From: Cinclus cinclus
Taxonomy: Eukaryota; Chordata; Aves; Passeriformes; Cinclidae
Direction of reading: 5' to 3'
DNA length: 64,000 nucleotides
Assembly: GCF_963662255.1 (NCBI RefSeq)
Contig: NC_085067.1
Location: 7,121,148 to 7,185,147, forward strand
Part shown: one piece after another, positions 24,588 to 36,430 of the stretch
Layout: every line of letters starts with the position of its first letter
How positions within the stretch are numbered: the stretch's first letter is position 1
Notes under the pieces: generated by a model
The model's database searches: none
Seen by the model: only the letters and a program-made list of their open reading frames with translations
Told to the model about the DNA's origin: nothing
Translations under genes and position numbers: made by a program

Positions 24588-27500
24588 ACCACAGCCTGTC
24601 AGCACTTTTCAGGGAAAGCTGTGCCAGTGGCTGCAGTGTCCCCACCACTACTGATACAAGCGTCCTGCCCAGCCCTATACAGGCAAATCCCCCAATTTCT
24701 GCTGTGCACAGGTTATGCAGCATCACCTGCACAGGACACAAACTCTGTGGCAGCAGAAGCGCCTCCTTTCCATGCCACCTGAAACAGCAATGGGACTTCA
24801 GGGTAGGTCAGTATGTCTGACAGCACTGATGCTGGGGTTAGGACTTCAGCCGTATCATGCTTTAAAATAAAATAAGCCCCAAATGAGGCATGAACATCGT
24901 TCTGGCCATCCTATCACTGGGATGGAGGTTCTTCTTTAGGAGCTTTCTCTTTCCCATGGTGCAGAGGGCATTTGCCACTCACAGAACAGTCTCCTGCTCA
25001 CAGTGTGATATCAGCAAGCCAGCACAGGAACAGATTTTAAAATTTGCAAACACAAGTGTTTTTACCCGAAACCTGACTGCAGGTTTATAAACAGTCTATG
25101 GGCCAAAGGATTAGTCAGAAAAATTATCTGGCAAATAATCTGCAAGAATAAGCAAAAGCAGAGCATATCACCATCTGCTCATGGGTAACTCCTAAGGCAG
25201 GAATGAGGAGTCTTCAAATTAAAGCCTTCACTTTGTATGTAATTGTTGATAACCAGGCCACTGCACTCAAAATGCTCCCATAGCTACATTAACAACTAAA
25301 AATGGAAGCAGGTAGAAATTAGGACCCCAAATCTTAGTGTAAATAAAGCATGTTGGCTGAGCTGCCACTTACACGGGCTACACAGCTCAGACCAAGCCCT
25401 TACTCAGCTTCAAGAGCAGCTGGAGCCTGTGGGTCTCCCAAATGTGAGACCCTCTGGGATTTTTACACCACTGGGCACATCTGGACAGGTACATCTGGGC
25501 AGGAGACAGTGACCAGCCTGTGCACTGGCAGAGCACAAATTCCATTTGCAACCGCCCTGGAGATGAGATTGCAGAGCAACATCATCACAGCACTGAAATT
25601 AAGAGATCTCTGAGCTGTGTTTAATTAAACATAGTCTGGGAAAGTCTCTGCTTTTGTTAAACACTGCCTCAAAAGAAAAGGGCTGAGTAATCCACCAATG
25701 GGGAAAAACACACTCTTTAGCTACAAGGTGTTATTATTAGAGACTTAATATCAAAATGGCTTGTTCAGCTTATTAGGCTAGAGCAAACACTCCCAGCCTT
25801 GGCAAGACTGATATTACAGCTCTGTATTTCACACTTACATAAACACTCAAGGTTTGTATGGAGAGCAGTCTCCTGTCTGGAGGGGGAAGGCATTGATTTG
25901 TACCAGATGTCCATGGCCCAGTAGAACTGGTCAGAAAAAAGCAGAGGAGCTGTGCCTGTACTGGGCAGCAGCAGGAACGGGAGCCTGCACTGCAGCAAGG
26001 ACAGTGAAACCAGTGCTGGGCATTGATGTCCCTGACTGGGGCCAGAGCATCACAGCAGCTCCACACACAATGGCACAAGCACAGGACATCAGGGAAACAC
26101 TCCACAGGACTCCTGAACACAAAGGACACTGACCTCACACCTTGACTAACCCAGGAGTCCTGGCCTTCTCCTTCTGCAGAACAGAAGTGATCTCTCACAT
26201 GCAGGGAAAACATTTTGGAGCAGAGCTTAAGTTACTGCTTCTGAGCCTGTCCTTGGGGACAGCCCACTCCAGCAGGCAGTGGGGTTGGTGATGCATTGCT
26301 GCCCCCAGCACCCACTCACCTGCTTGCAGGTGTAGCCAGCCCCAGGCTGACCCCCCCACCTTAAACACCCAAATAATAATTGTAAGTATCTGAGACTTTC
26401 AAGACACTATGGCATTTAAGACTCTTTTTTGAGTATTTGGTGCAGTAGAAGCTTTCACTTCTCAAGTTGAAAAACAAACTCTTTCTCTTTTATTTGTTAA
26501 TGAAATGTGTTCATTGTATTCAGATCTCATTTTTTGTGCATAATGTTTTGCCCATCTGTTTGATTAAAAAAGAACCCAACCACCCAGCTTCATTAAGCTA
26601 ATTGGATGCATTCAGCCTTTGGTTAATATTCTGAAGTACTTCACAATTATTCTCCCCAGTTATTAAATCTCCTCTGAGAATCTTATTTTTTGTGCTAGGC
26701 TCTTTATTAGCCAGCACTCTAGCCGGACTGTATTTGCCCACTCCTTACCCACATGCAAACATCCCACCAACTCCTTCAATGGTTTGTGATCTAAGACATG
26801 GAGATAAATCTGTGTCTTGATCTGACACTCTTCAGCTCACCCTGACCTCAAAACATAGCATCTTCCTCTGGGCAAGGAGGAACATCCTCAACACTGCAGG
26901 AGAAGGATGAAGTATTAAAGAGAGACCTACAAATTCTGTGTCCTGTGGGAGCTCCCACACAAACTTTTAAAAGGAAAGTCTCAGAAAGCCTCAGGATTGC
27001 AGTCCAAAGTGGACCATCCTAGAGGATGAGAAGTGACACCAGCTATATCAGTGTAGCAATGGCTTGGCCATGTGGCATGATGTGAGTGAGCCAAGTGAGT
27101 CTTGCTGGCAGTGAAGGGTTCTAAGCTTTCTTAGGGTTCAAATTTCTGTAGAATTTGTGGTCAGGGAACCTACCTGCATCCTGAATCTCCAAGGTGCCCC
27201 CAAGTTTTCTGCTCCACCACGGAGAACATGCAGTAGCTCTGAGGTTTGGTTTTCATACACCCCACCATCACTGCCCATTGCTTCTACAAATAACCCAAAT
27301 TTTGGCCAAGAGTGCTCTCCCAGCAGCCCAGCCCTCAAACAGAGCAGTCCCTGCTGATCTTCAGAAGTGGTCACAGGACAAGGACTCTCCAGGACCAAGC
27401 ATTAGGGGCAGGAAAAGGGAAAGAACAGCACCAGAATGATGGCAGGAAAGAGACTGAAGGTGACAGAAGCAGCATAAGCCACCTTGTCCTGGCATGAGCA

Positions 27501-27960
27501 GAAGTAATGACTGGAGCCCCTCACTTTTCCCCTCACCATAGCATCTTCCCCCTCTACCTGGACATCCATTTCCTTGAAAACCTGTAACAAATCCTTGCAG
27601 CCCTAACCATGGCAAGACACCCGAGTCCAGGACAAAGGCTCCAGAAGCTGATGGATTGCAGAGTGAGAGACAGGACTGACAGGCAGAGATGCACAGCAGG
27701 TATCTGGCTTGTCTTTCACACAGGTTCTCACTTCAGAAGGAAAATAGATTAAATAAACATATTTTTTTTACAGAAAGCTCTGATTTACATGGTTCTAGTC
27801 CTACCCGGCCCTAGCTGACACCAAGACCTTCCATGCTGAGAGGGAGCTGCAAGAGATGAAATTTTCCTCACATCTGCATTACGGAACTGTGACTGCTGGT
27901 CCTTCCTGAACTAGCACCAAGTTTGAAATGTAGGTCAAGAGCTTCTAGAAAACAAGCCAG
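24588..27960 (-). other. CAMKK1 intron 1, 24.6-28.0 kb
   Basis: Intronic sequence without a supportable gene or transposon. It includes an A/T-rich block at about 26,365-26,720 with several homeodomain-type TAATT/ATTAA cores, noted separately as a possible conserved non-coding element. Confidence 0.4.
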
Positions 27961-27964
27961 AAGA

Positions 27965-28230
27965 TCATTTATAGGAAAAGCCATACTGAGTCAAGCCATG
28001 TATCCACCCTGCCCTGATTTCTGTCTCTTAACAGTGGCCAGCAATGGATGTTGGGAGAAATGCTGCTGCAGAAACCAAGAGCTTAGAAATAGTTACTATA
28101 ATGAGGAGTTTAGAGTTTGGCCTCCAGACAGCACCTCCTGGCTTCAAGCAGTCACTCCCTGACAGAACATCTCTGAATTTGTCTACAACCAATCTGAAAC
28201 TATTTTTTTCAGTCTCCACAGCACTGTAGG
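27965..28230 (+). repeat. Old CR1/LINE-type 3' fragment (tentative)
   Basis: The segment has the order of phrases seen in an old reptile/bird LINE 3' region: GAAAAGCCATACTGAGTCA, then a stretch ending CTCTTAACAGTGGCCAGCAATG, then a more degraded remainder. It is much more diverged than the other CR1 pieces in the window. Orientation is that of the recognised phrases, not proven polarity. The family assignment is from memory. Confidence 0.45.
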
Positions 28231-29020
28231 GAATTGAGCTTTGCAACATGACAAGCACTGTGCAGGAAGCACTAATTGTATTTCTCTATTTGTGCTTCCA
28301 CACCTGCCAGGCACACAGGGGAGTTCAGGCATCCCAACACCAATTCCACTTGGTGTCAGAGAGGATGAACCCCACACAGCCCCATGACTGCAACCCAGGG
28401 TCAGCAGGAAGCCAGCACAGGCACTCTGGGCAGGTACTACAGGGCCAGGGAAGAAAATGACCTTTTCTACTTGCTTCTGCAATCCCAGGCCAGCCTCCGT
28501 TGTTTGTATCTAAATAAAACAGCTGGTTTTCATTCTTTTGTTATAAAAGGTGGTTACACTTGCAAGAAATCACTTGGTAGTAATTTAACAGAAGGAGGAA
28601 AAAATTTAGATGTTGAGGCAGCTGTGATTTGACATCAGCTGACCTAGCACCTGAGGAGAACCTTCATGACATTTCCTTCCAGCCATCCTGTTCTCCTTGC
28701 TTCACACTGTAATTAGCTTTCCCTTTTTGACATCCACACAGAAAGCCTTGACCACACTTGAAAATTTGGCCACATTATTACAACTTTTCAATAGCCTGGC
28801 AACAGCATCAATTAATAGAGAGCTCACTGCCCCACTGTGCTTAATGCTTCAAGAAAGGCAAGGTTTGGCTCAAAGAGCTTAGAATCAAAGCAGCCTTCAA
28901 AAATAAAGCTTAAATGTTGTAGTTTAACTTGGCAGGCAGGTAAATACTGCACATGTGCTTGCTCACAGATCCCTCTCCAGGAATGGGGGAGATAACTGAG
29001 GGGAAACAAAAAATGTAAAA
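28231..29020 (-). other. CAMKK1 intron 1, 28.2-29.0 kb
   Basis: Intronic sequence. I see no gene, RNA or recognisable repeat. Confidence 0.4.
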
Positions 29021-29024
29021 TCTG

Positions 29025-29400
29025 TGAGTTGAGATAAAAACAGTTTAATAAGATATAAAAAGAAAAGAATTAATAGCAATTTAATTAGAATATACAAAAC
29101 AAGCGGTGCACAATGCAATTGGTGACACCTGCAGACCTGTCAGGCAGCTCTCCCTCCAGCTGATACACTGCAGGTGAGGTGGGATGATCCCCAGGTTTTG
29201 TGGAATCCTTTTCAGCTGGAGTGAACAGCTCTGCAGCCCTCCAGAGAGGGGAGGGATGTGGTATGAGGATTCATTCCAGACAAGCTCTGCCTCCCCCCCT
29301 GAACATGTGGCCTTCCCCTGGGGACACAGTCGAAATGAAAGAGGGAGCACCAAGAGCCGGGTCTGAGGTCCTGGGAAACATAAAACAAGCTGCTCTTCTG
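29025..29400 (-). mobile_element. Diverged avian ERV LTR fragment
   Basis: The block begins with GAGTTGAGATAAAAACAGTT, then an A-rich tract, then CGGTGCACAATGCAATTGG. This matches an abundant avian ERV LTR family as I remember it; in the LTR's own sense the element reads on the minus strand, ending in the complement of the AAAACAGTTTAATAA tract. The distal half (to about 29,400) is only loosely similar. No coding sequence is attached. It is in the sense orientation of CAMKK1. Confidence 0.5.
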
Positions 29401-32400
29401 CATCTCCCATCACCAGCATCATTTCTTTAACTTAGCCTTCAAGGGAAATAACAGCTGCCAAGGATTAACTCAGACTGTTCCCTAAGTGCCACCAAGGAGT
29501 AGGTGAGCTCTGCTGCACATGGTCTGAGTTATGCCTAAATCAAGAAATAAGCAGGGCTGGAATATTAGTCAAACCTGAGAGCAGTGCTGGCTCTCAGCCA
29601 GGGGTTACTCCAGATGTGCTCCATGTCCTGCATCCTGGGCTTTGGCTGCTTATTCCTCACTGTTCTCCTCACACATGTCCCCAGCAGGGACAATGACCTT
29701 GTCCATCTGTGAAAGGGTCACAGGTTCCAACAGGAAAAACACAAGGCTGCAGATTTCCAAAGGGATAATCCCAGTGCTCCAATTCCCTGATTTCTTTATT
29801 TTCAGGCTGAATCCATCTCGTGCCACAGACTCCAGTTACATTCCTGAATGCCTGTCCAGAGAAACAGGTCAGTACCCATGGGAAGGGATGCACCATCCCA
29901 GCCAGCCATTTGGGAAGAAAGCAGCAGCCCCACAAGGAAAGCTGTTCCCCATTAAACCCAAGCAATGCAGTGAGGTGGTGGCTGGTCCCATATCCCTTCC
30001 ACCTGATGAACAGTGTGATCCAGTGCTCTGTGCCAAAGCTGGTAACAGCAGTAGCACCACAGCATTATGTAAACTACAGATTTCCATCCTCCAGTGAAAG
30101 CACTACACCCACAAACCCAAAAATGGTTTCAGTGGTTTCTTCTTGGGATCAGCCAATGTGCCAAACAGCCCAGAGCCAGAAGGATGCACTTGCCTAGGAG
30201 AGACCTGCAGCAGCCCACAAATGCACAACAGAAGGGACATCCACCCTGAAATTTGCTCCCCTCACTCCCAAGCTTCCTTGTTTTCCTTAAGATTATGTCT
30301 GCAGCTAAATGAACACATTACAGCAGAAATTTTACTCTTAATTTGTCCCTTGGGTGTTTTGCTGACCCTACCAAGAACTATATTTAAATGTGCAATTTCC
30401 TGGCTAGACTCATTTGCAGTCCTTCCCCCCGGCTGCCTGTGCAAGTATGGCCCAGAATCCAATTAGCTACTACCACCCTTTAAATCAAAGGAATTACACT
30501 CAAACAAGAAAAATAAAATTAAAGATTTTAATTACATCATTATTGTACGTCTAAATACTTACAATTCCCATGCTCTCTGGGAGGTGGTCTCAAAAGACTA
30601 GAAAATTACAAGTTTCCAAAGTAGACAAAACTGTAGCCAGAACAAATAATTTGACAGAAGACTCTGCCCAACCCAATCAGCAGAGCATGTTTGGTTTAAC
30701 ACACTGCAAAGCTGGATGTAGGACCTGCCTGGCACCATGGAAGGAGCAGCTGCTTCCCAGCACCTGTGAGAAGTGTGGGGAGCCCCAAGGCTTCCAGTTT
30801 CTCACATGGAGGAGCAGCTGCATTATTCCATCTGGTATTAATGTTAGAAATCTGCTTTCATCAGCATCAGCAGCACCCTCCCCAATGCCTAGGAGGTGTT
30901 CCCATTGCAGCTTCCAAAGCCAACTTCTGAGAGTTGGCTGGCTCATGCTTAGTCCTTGACTAGCTCCAGCTGGTCCCAGTGACATCCAACAGCATTCCCA
31001 GCAGCGCACAGGGGCAAGGCAAAGAGGATGTGGATTCCCAAGGCCACAGAGCCCAGAGGCACAACAGAGAGGTGTTTGGTTCCTTTCTCTGTCACATCCT
31101 TTAAGGCTCCAGGTTTTGCAGGTCAGGCTCAGAACTGTGTGATGCTGTGGCTGTTCAGACTTAACAGTGAGGACCTTCAGAGTCCCTTCTGGACAAGCTT
31201 TCCACCCCCTCCATCCCACCAGCCTGTCCTCCAGCTCTTGGCTTCCTGCCTGCCTCCAGGAGTTGCTCAGCAGATCCCCCAAAATCCTTTGGCTCTGGTC
31301 AATCTCCACAGGACTGTCTAGCCAGGGGATGGGGCTGTGCAGGGCAGGAAGAGCCAGCCACTGTTAGGTTGGAAGAGATCAGTAGAGCTGATGTTATTTG
31401 GCTCAAACTTTCCAACTACCAGCAATGCTCAACTTGGGAGATGCCAAGGCCACAGAGGGGCTCAGAGGAGGTCAAGGACTTTGGAATAGCTAAGTTGCTG
31501 CTGGAAATGGTGTTTCTCAATGTCAGCAAATAAGGAATGGTTGGGATGACTTTGCTTTGAGGTATTGACTGTCAGGTTCAAACAAACTTCAGCTCAGTCC
31601 ACCCCAAACAGTGCAGTCACCTCTGCCTGCCTCAGGACAGCACCCCTCCCCTCTGCCTGCCCCAGGGGATTCACTCAGGGCTCTGCCACCGATCCAGGTT
31701 ACTGCATAAACTCCACATACCAACTAAACAGCTCCTATGTTGGACAGCTCAGGCTCCTGGCAAGTGGAGTAGAAGGGGTTCAGTCTGAGGCACAGGCTTC
31801 TTGCCAAGAAAGTAGAAAAACTACTGCAGAGGCACTGAGTGATCCACAGGACATGGCAGAGGAAGGGACAGCTCCAGAGAGGCTCAAGTCAGTACACATG
31901 CATGGTGGGACATGGTGGGATTTGCTACAGAAGGGAGCACTGCCAAAATAAATGTATTCAAACACAATGATGCTCTTTCTTCGTTGACACCCCAACCCCA
32001 TGCCCTTCCTTTTGAGGGGAACAGAGACAAGGATATGGACAGGGCCGTCAGACACTTCTGCAGAAAGCCATCAGCTCAGAAAACCAAATTCCATAGGAGA
32101 TGAGCAACTCTGAGCCATCTTCCTCTTCTTTTGCAGGCAGCTACACTGACAACTTGCAAAAATACTCTGCAGAGCTCCCTAACCAGTTTGATGGTGAAAT
32201 GTCAGCACATTTCTAGGTTAATAAAAGCTGGGGCATGGGAGGAGAGAGGAAAGGAAGGAGACTGATTGTCTTAGACAAAGAGACTGAAATGGATTTCACA
32301 GCAGGAGAAGGTTTCAGGGCAAGGAAAAATTTATTCCTACCTAAAGAGCACGGAATATTAAAGACTCTGGGTATCATTTCCTCCACAAGGCCTTAGTGGA

Positions 32401-35400
32401 ATGAGACTCTCAGCACTTTGCAGTAACCACAACACATCCTCAATGAATCCAGGTGGTTTCATCCAGCTCACAGCAAAACCTCAAAAATACCTTGGCATTG
32501 CAGCCATGGCATTAGCAGGAGGCTGGTGCACCCACTGCATGGAGCAAGCAAGGGAGAGCAGGGAGAGCCAGGGACCTCCCTGGGGATGAGGGCAGGGGGC
32601 TTCCCCTGGGATACTGGGGAACATGCTGCTTTTGGAGTCAAACAGAAGATATTTCTTTAGATAACAGAATGCTCTGTGCATCCCCAGAGCACCTGCCATT
32701 TTTTGACTCAGATCTGGAAGCTTATTTTCCATTACTGTGTCACTTCAGACACTGTTATCACCTGGGATTGATGGTGCACAAAGAAAATGCCGGTCCCTGC
32801 TGTGAAGTTTGTGCTCTTAACACAAACAATGAGCCAAGAAGACAGATGTTTGGATGAGCACAAGGGAAGCTGCATTGGTTTTGCTCTTTCATTTCTTTAG
32901 TGGCTGGGAGGATGTGCCACAGAAGAATCAGTTCCCACAGGTGGGACAATCTCATATTGTCCTCTTGCATCTGTGATAATCATTCTGCATGGAAGACACA
33001 TCCAGTGGCATTCAGGTGGAGCACAGACACTTTTCAGCTCCTTGGAAACAGCTAACTCTGAAAATTAACCAAAAATACCAGTTCCATTCTGCATTCAGAC
33101 TTAAATCAATCTATCTGGCATCAAGGAATGGATTCCCATCAATTGCAATGAATAAAGCATGCCTTTTCACCATTGTTCAAGGCAAATTACATGCACTGCT
33201 CACATCAAACTGCATGAGAAAGGACAAAGCAGAAGCCTGATCAGTGTGGAAGCACCCTGGAAGAGATGCCTGATCTCTCTAACCTGGAAGTGCACATTAA
33301 TAACACAGCTGAGAACACTGAAATTCATCCCCACTACTACCACAGGACAAGCTGAGCCAGAGGACCTTGTTCTCACTGGTACAACAAATCATACCCTGCT
33401 CATGCAGTAACCCCACACCGCAGCCCTGAGGGGAATTGTTTCTGTTCCCCCTACACCCAGCAAGGATTGGTCTAACAACCTGCACTTGGACATCTTTCAC
33501 TTTTCCAGCCCCATCTTGCAGCCTGGGGATGAGGTGCTGACAGAGAAGGGCTAAAAGACTCAGGTCTGTTTTACACTCTGCCTGCTAGCCTCAGATATCA
33601 TTAACCTTTGTCAGTCAAGCTGCCTGACAGCTACAGAAAGGTCAATCCAGATTTCAGCATCAAAGCACCTCATCAGTGAGGTCAGCAGATGAATTTCCTG
33701 TCCCCATACTGCCACTTGAAGCAGGAACACCATCAGCAAGCAGACCCAAACCCTTGGTTCCAGCACAAATAATATCCTAGAACAGCACCACCCAGACAGC
33801 ATTTCCAAAACCAGGTGTTAGGAAGTGTCAAAATTAAGACTTGACTCATTTAAGTGGTTGGCTTCCACATGTGTACTGTAATAATTTGTTACAGGAACAC
33901 TGCATCAGGTCCTCCTGCCTTTCAAGTACCTTGATTTCTTTGGCATAGGGTTACCACCTTCTATACATCACCAGTATTCAAACCCAGTTCTCTCTCCTTC
34001 CCTCCCAGTTTTTCCACACTGACCCATAAGCACTGACAAAAGACAGGGGAGGAAGATTTGAAGCAACAGAATACACTTCTCCAAAGCAGCACTCAACTCA
34101 TTGAGAGGCACATTCATCCTTTTTCTTTCATGCTACCATCAATCACCTCTCACACCCTGCAGGAAGGAAACCTCCTTCCCCAGTGGAGCCGTGGTTCATC
34201 CTCAGATCACATCCTTGCCAGGCTCCTAATGAGGAGGCAGCTCACACATCTTTCAGCTTCTTGTCCACAGAAGACAAGACTCCATAGGCTGGGCTGGAAT
34301 GAGGGAGAAGGAGGCTCTGGTAGCAGACACCTAGCACAAAGCAACAGCTACAGACCCTCTTCTAGGCAGGGGTCCCTTTTAGCACCCCAAATTCTCTCTG
34401 AGAGACCACGTTAGAGCAGCAGAGCAGACCAAGGCCACCAGCAGCATCCAGCACACGAGGAGGTCCAGGGGCAGAAGAAAAGCTCTGGAAATGCCTGTGT
34501 GTTGCCAGTACCGTGGTGAGCAAGCACAAAGGCAGGAGGTAGCTGGGAGTAACTCTGACAGAGCTGGACACAACAGCAGGACAGCAGGGGAGCTGTGATA
34601 ATTAGAGCCAGGCTCAGGTAGGTACACACATGCACACACTACTCTGCAAAGCTGCGCTGGCTCTTTTTTTTGCTACTGCTGCCAAATTCCTTCAGCTTTG
34701 TCTACTGTAGATGTGACAGCCTCCAAACTGTGGGTTTCAGAGGGCTATGCCCATGTTATTTGTGTACAGCAAATCCATCCTCAGCAGCTCTTTTAGGGGT
34801 TTAGGACTCATTTCTGTTCTGTAGAATGGAAATCTGAGCTACTGCTGGGAAGAAGAGACAGGCACCCACGATAAAGTCTCATGACAGCAAAACAGTCTTT
34901 GAGTTAATAAATATACTCTATAAAAGCAAAGCAAAATCAAGACAAACTACGGAGTGGGTGGTTCAAGCTCTGCTGCACTCACAAGACTGCAAGACAAAAT
35001 TGTGACCAAATCTCTGCATCAGAGGCACAGCTGAGGAACACCAGGAGGAGAACAGCAGCACCTGACTGGGAGCACTGCTCCAGCACATCACTGAGCTGCC
35101 ACACACAGGCACTACAGTCCAGGTCACCAGGGTAGGATGATCTCATATCCCTTGGTACTATTGATTCACACTCTCACCTTAGTCCCAACCAGTCACAAAT
35201 ACAACACTAACACAGCCTCAGAAAATGCTATGTAGCCTGGGTTTCCCTAGCACTTAATGCTCTGTCCTCAAGGTCACAAAATCACAGTGTCACTTGGCTG
35301 AGAAAAACAAATCAGCACACCCCAAAATTATTCATGGGATATCACACAGGAAGTGCAGGCTTCAGGGATCTGCTTCCACCTTGGCACAGAGCTCTGTGCT

Positions 35401-36360
35401 TAATACAGGCTCCTCTGCCCCATCTCTGCTCTGCAGCAATGACTCCCACCAACATCCCAGCTCTAAAAAGAATGGGACACAGTCCTCACTTATACTGCTG
35501 TGAGTGAGTGGAAACCACTAGAGACAGGGAATTGCAGAAGGCAGCAAAAAAAGGTGAAGCCTTGAATTTGGCTCCACTGCCCTCAGGGAAGCAGTTGCCA
35601 CTCGGCACCAGTACCAGCAGAAAGGAAAACTGGACTTCCATGGCTTTTCTGCTTGTCCAAGGCACACAGGGCTGCTGTGCAGAGACTACAGCACAGAACA
35701 AGAAAAATGAGTAGCATGTCTGCATCTCAGAAAGACACAGATTCAAGTGCTGCTCCAGCACATGGCAGCCTTGCTGTTTACACTCACACCAGAATAATTA
35801 GACCAGTCCCTGTTAACTAGCTAACAACTTTACCATCAATTTTCTGAACAATACTGAAGAATTCTTCACAACGTTTCACAGCCCCACTTTGCAGAAACAC
35901 TGAAATCACCCCAGACACAAGCAGCCTAAGTTAATCCCACACAGATTCTAGCAAAAAAACAACTACAACTATTTCAGCAGCACTCACCCAAAAATAATGC
36001 CTTCCCAGGGCAGCAACCCAAAAGAAACAAGTCCTCAACAAACCACACCTTATGCACAAAGCATGACTCAGCTCATGCACTGGGTGCCATCAAAAAATAA
36101 AATACAAGGGTTCATACTCAGCCAGGTTCACTCCCTAAAGCAGCAGCTTTGTGGGATATGAAGCTCCCAGCTGCCATGGGACAGCTCTCCCTTTTAGCTA
36201 CCAGCCTCACTGAGAAGCTGTGTCCTCAAAAGGGTTTGGGATTTCAGGAGAACTTCCCCATCCAGGGACACCAGCACCTGAAAACAACAATCAAAACTTC
36301 TCCAGTGTCAGATACTTGACAAATACTACATTTGTGCTTCTCCCTCTATCACTTGTCCCA
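29401..36360 (-). other. CAMKK1 intron 1, 29.4-36.4 kb
   Basis: Intronic sequence. The only local structure noted is a short tandem CATGGTGGGA x2 near 31,901-31,920. The minus-strand open frame at 30,677-31,309 is the longest here and has no recognisable domain. No RNA gene found. Confidence 0.4.
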
Positions 36361-36430
36361 AAAATATAAAATAAAGTGAATATCTAATATATAAAATAGA
36401 TATGAATATATAAAATATATAATAATAAAA
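36361..36430. repeat. A/T-rich simple repeat (ATATAAAAT type)
   Basis: About 70 bases made almost only of A and T, with repeated ATATAAAATA and ATATATAA motifs. Low-complexity intronic sequence. Confidence 0.8.

Noticed and set aside
30677..31309. 210-codon minus-strand open frame in CAMKK1 intron 1
   Set aside because: No family similarity, no flanking splice-site set, and many overlapping frames on both strands of similar length.
31355..31440. Possible CR1 fragment beginning TTAGGTTGGAAGAGATC
   Set aside because: Only the first dozen or so bases look like a CR1 end; the rest does not follow the CR1 phrase order seen in the four accepted copies.
35855..35868. 14-bp palindrome TGAAGAATTCTTCA
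   Set aside because: Palindromes of this length are expected several times per 64 kb by chance.
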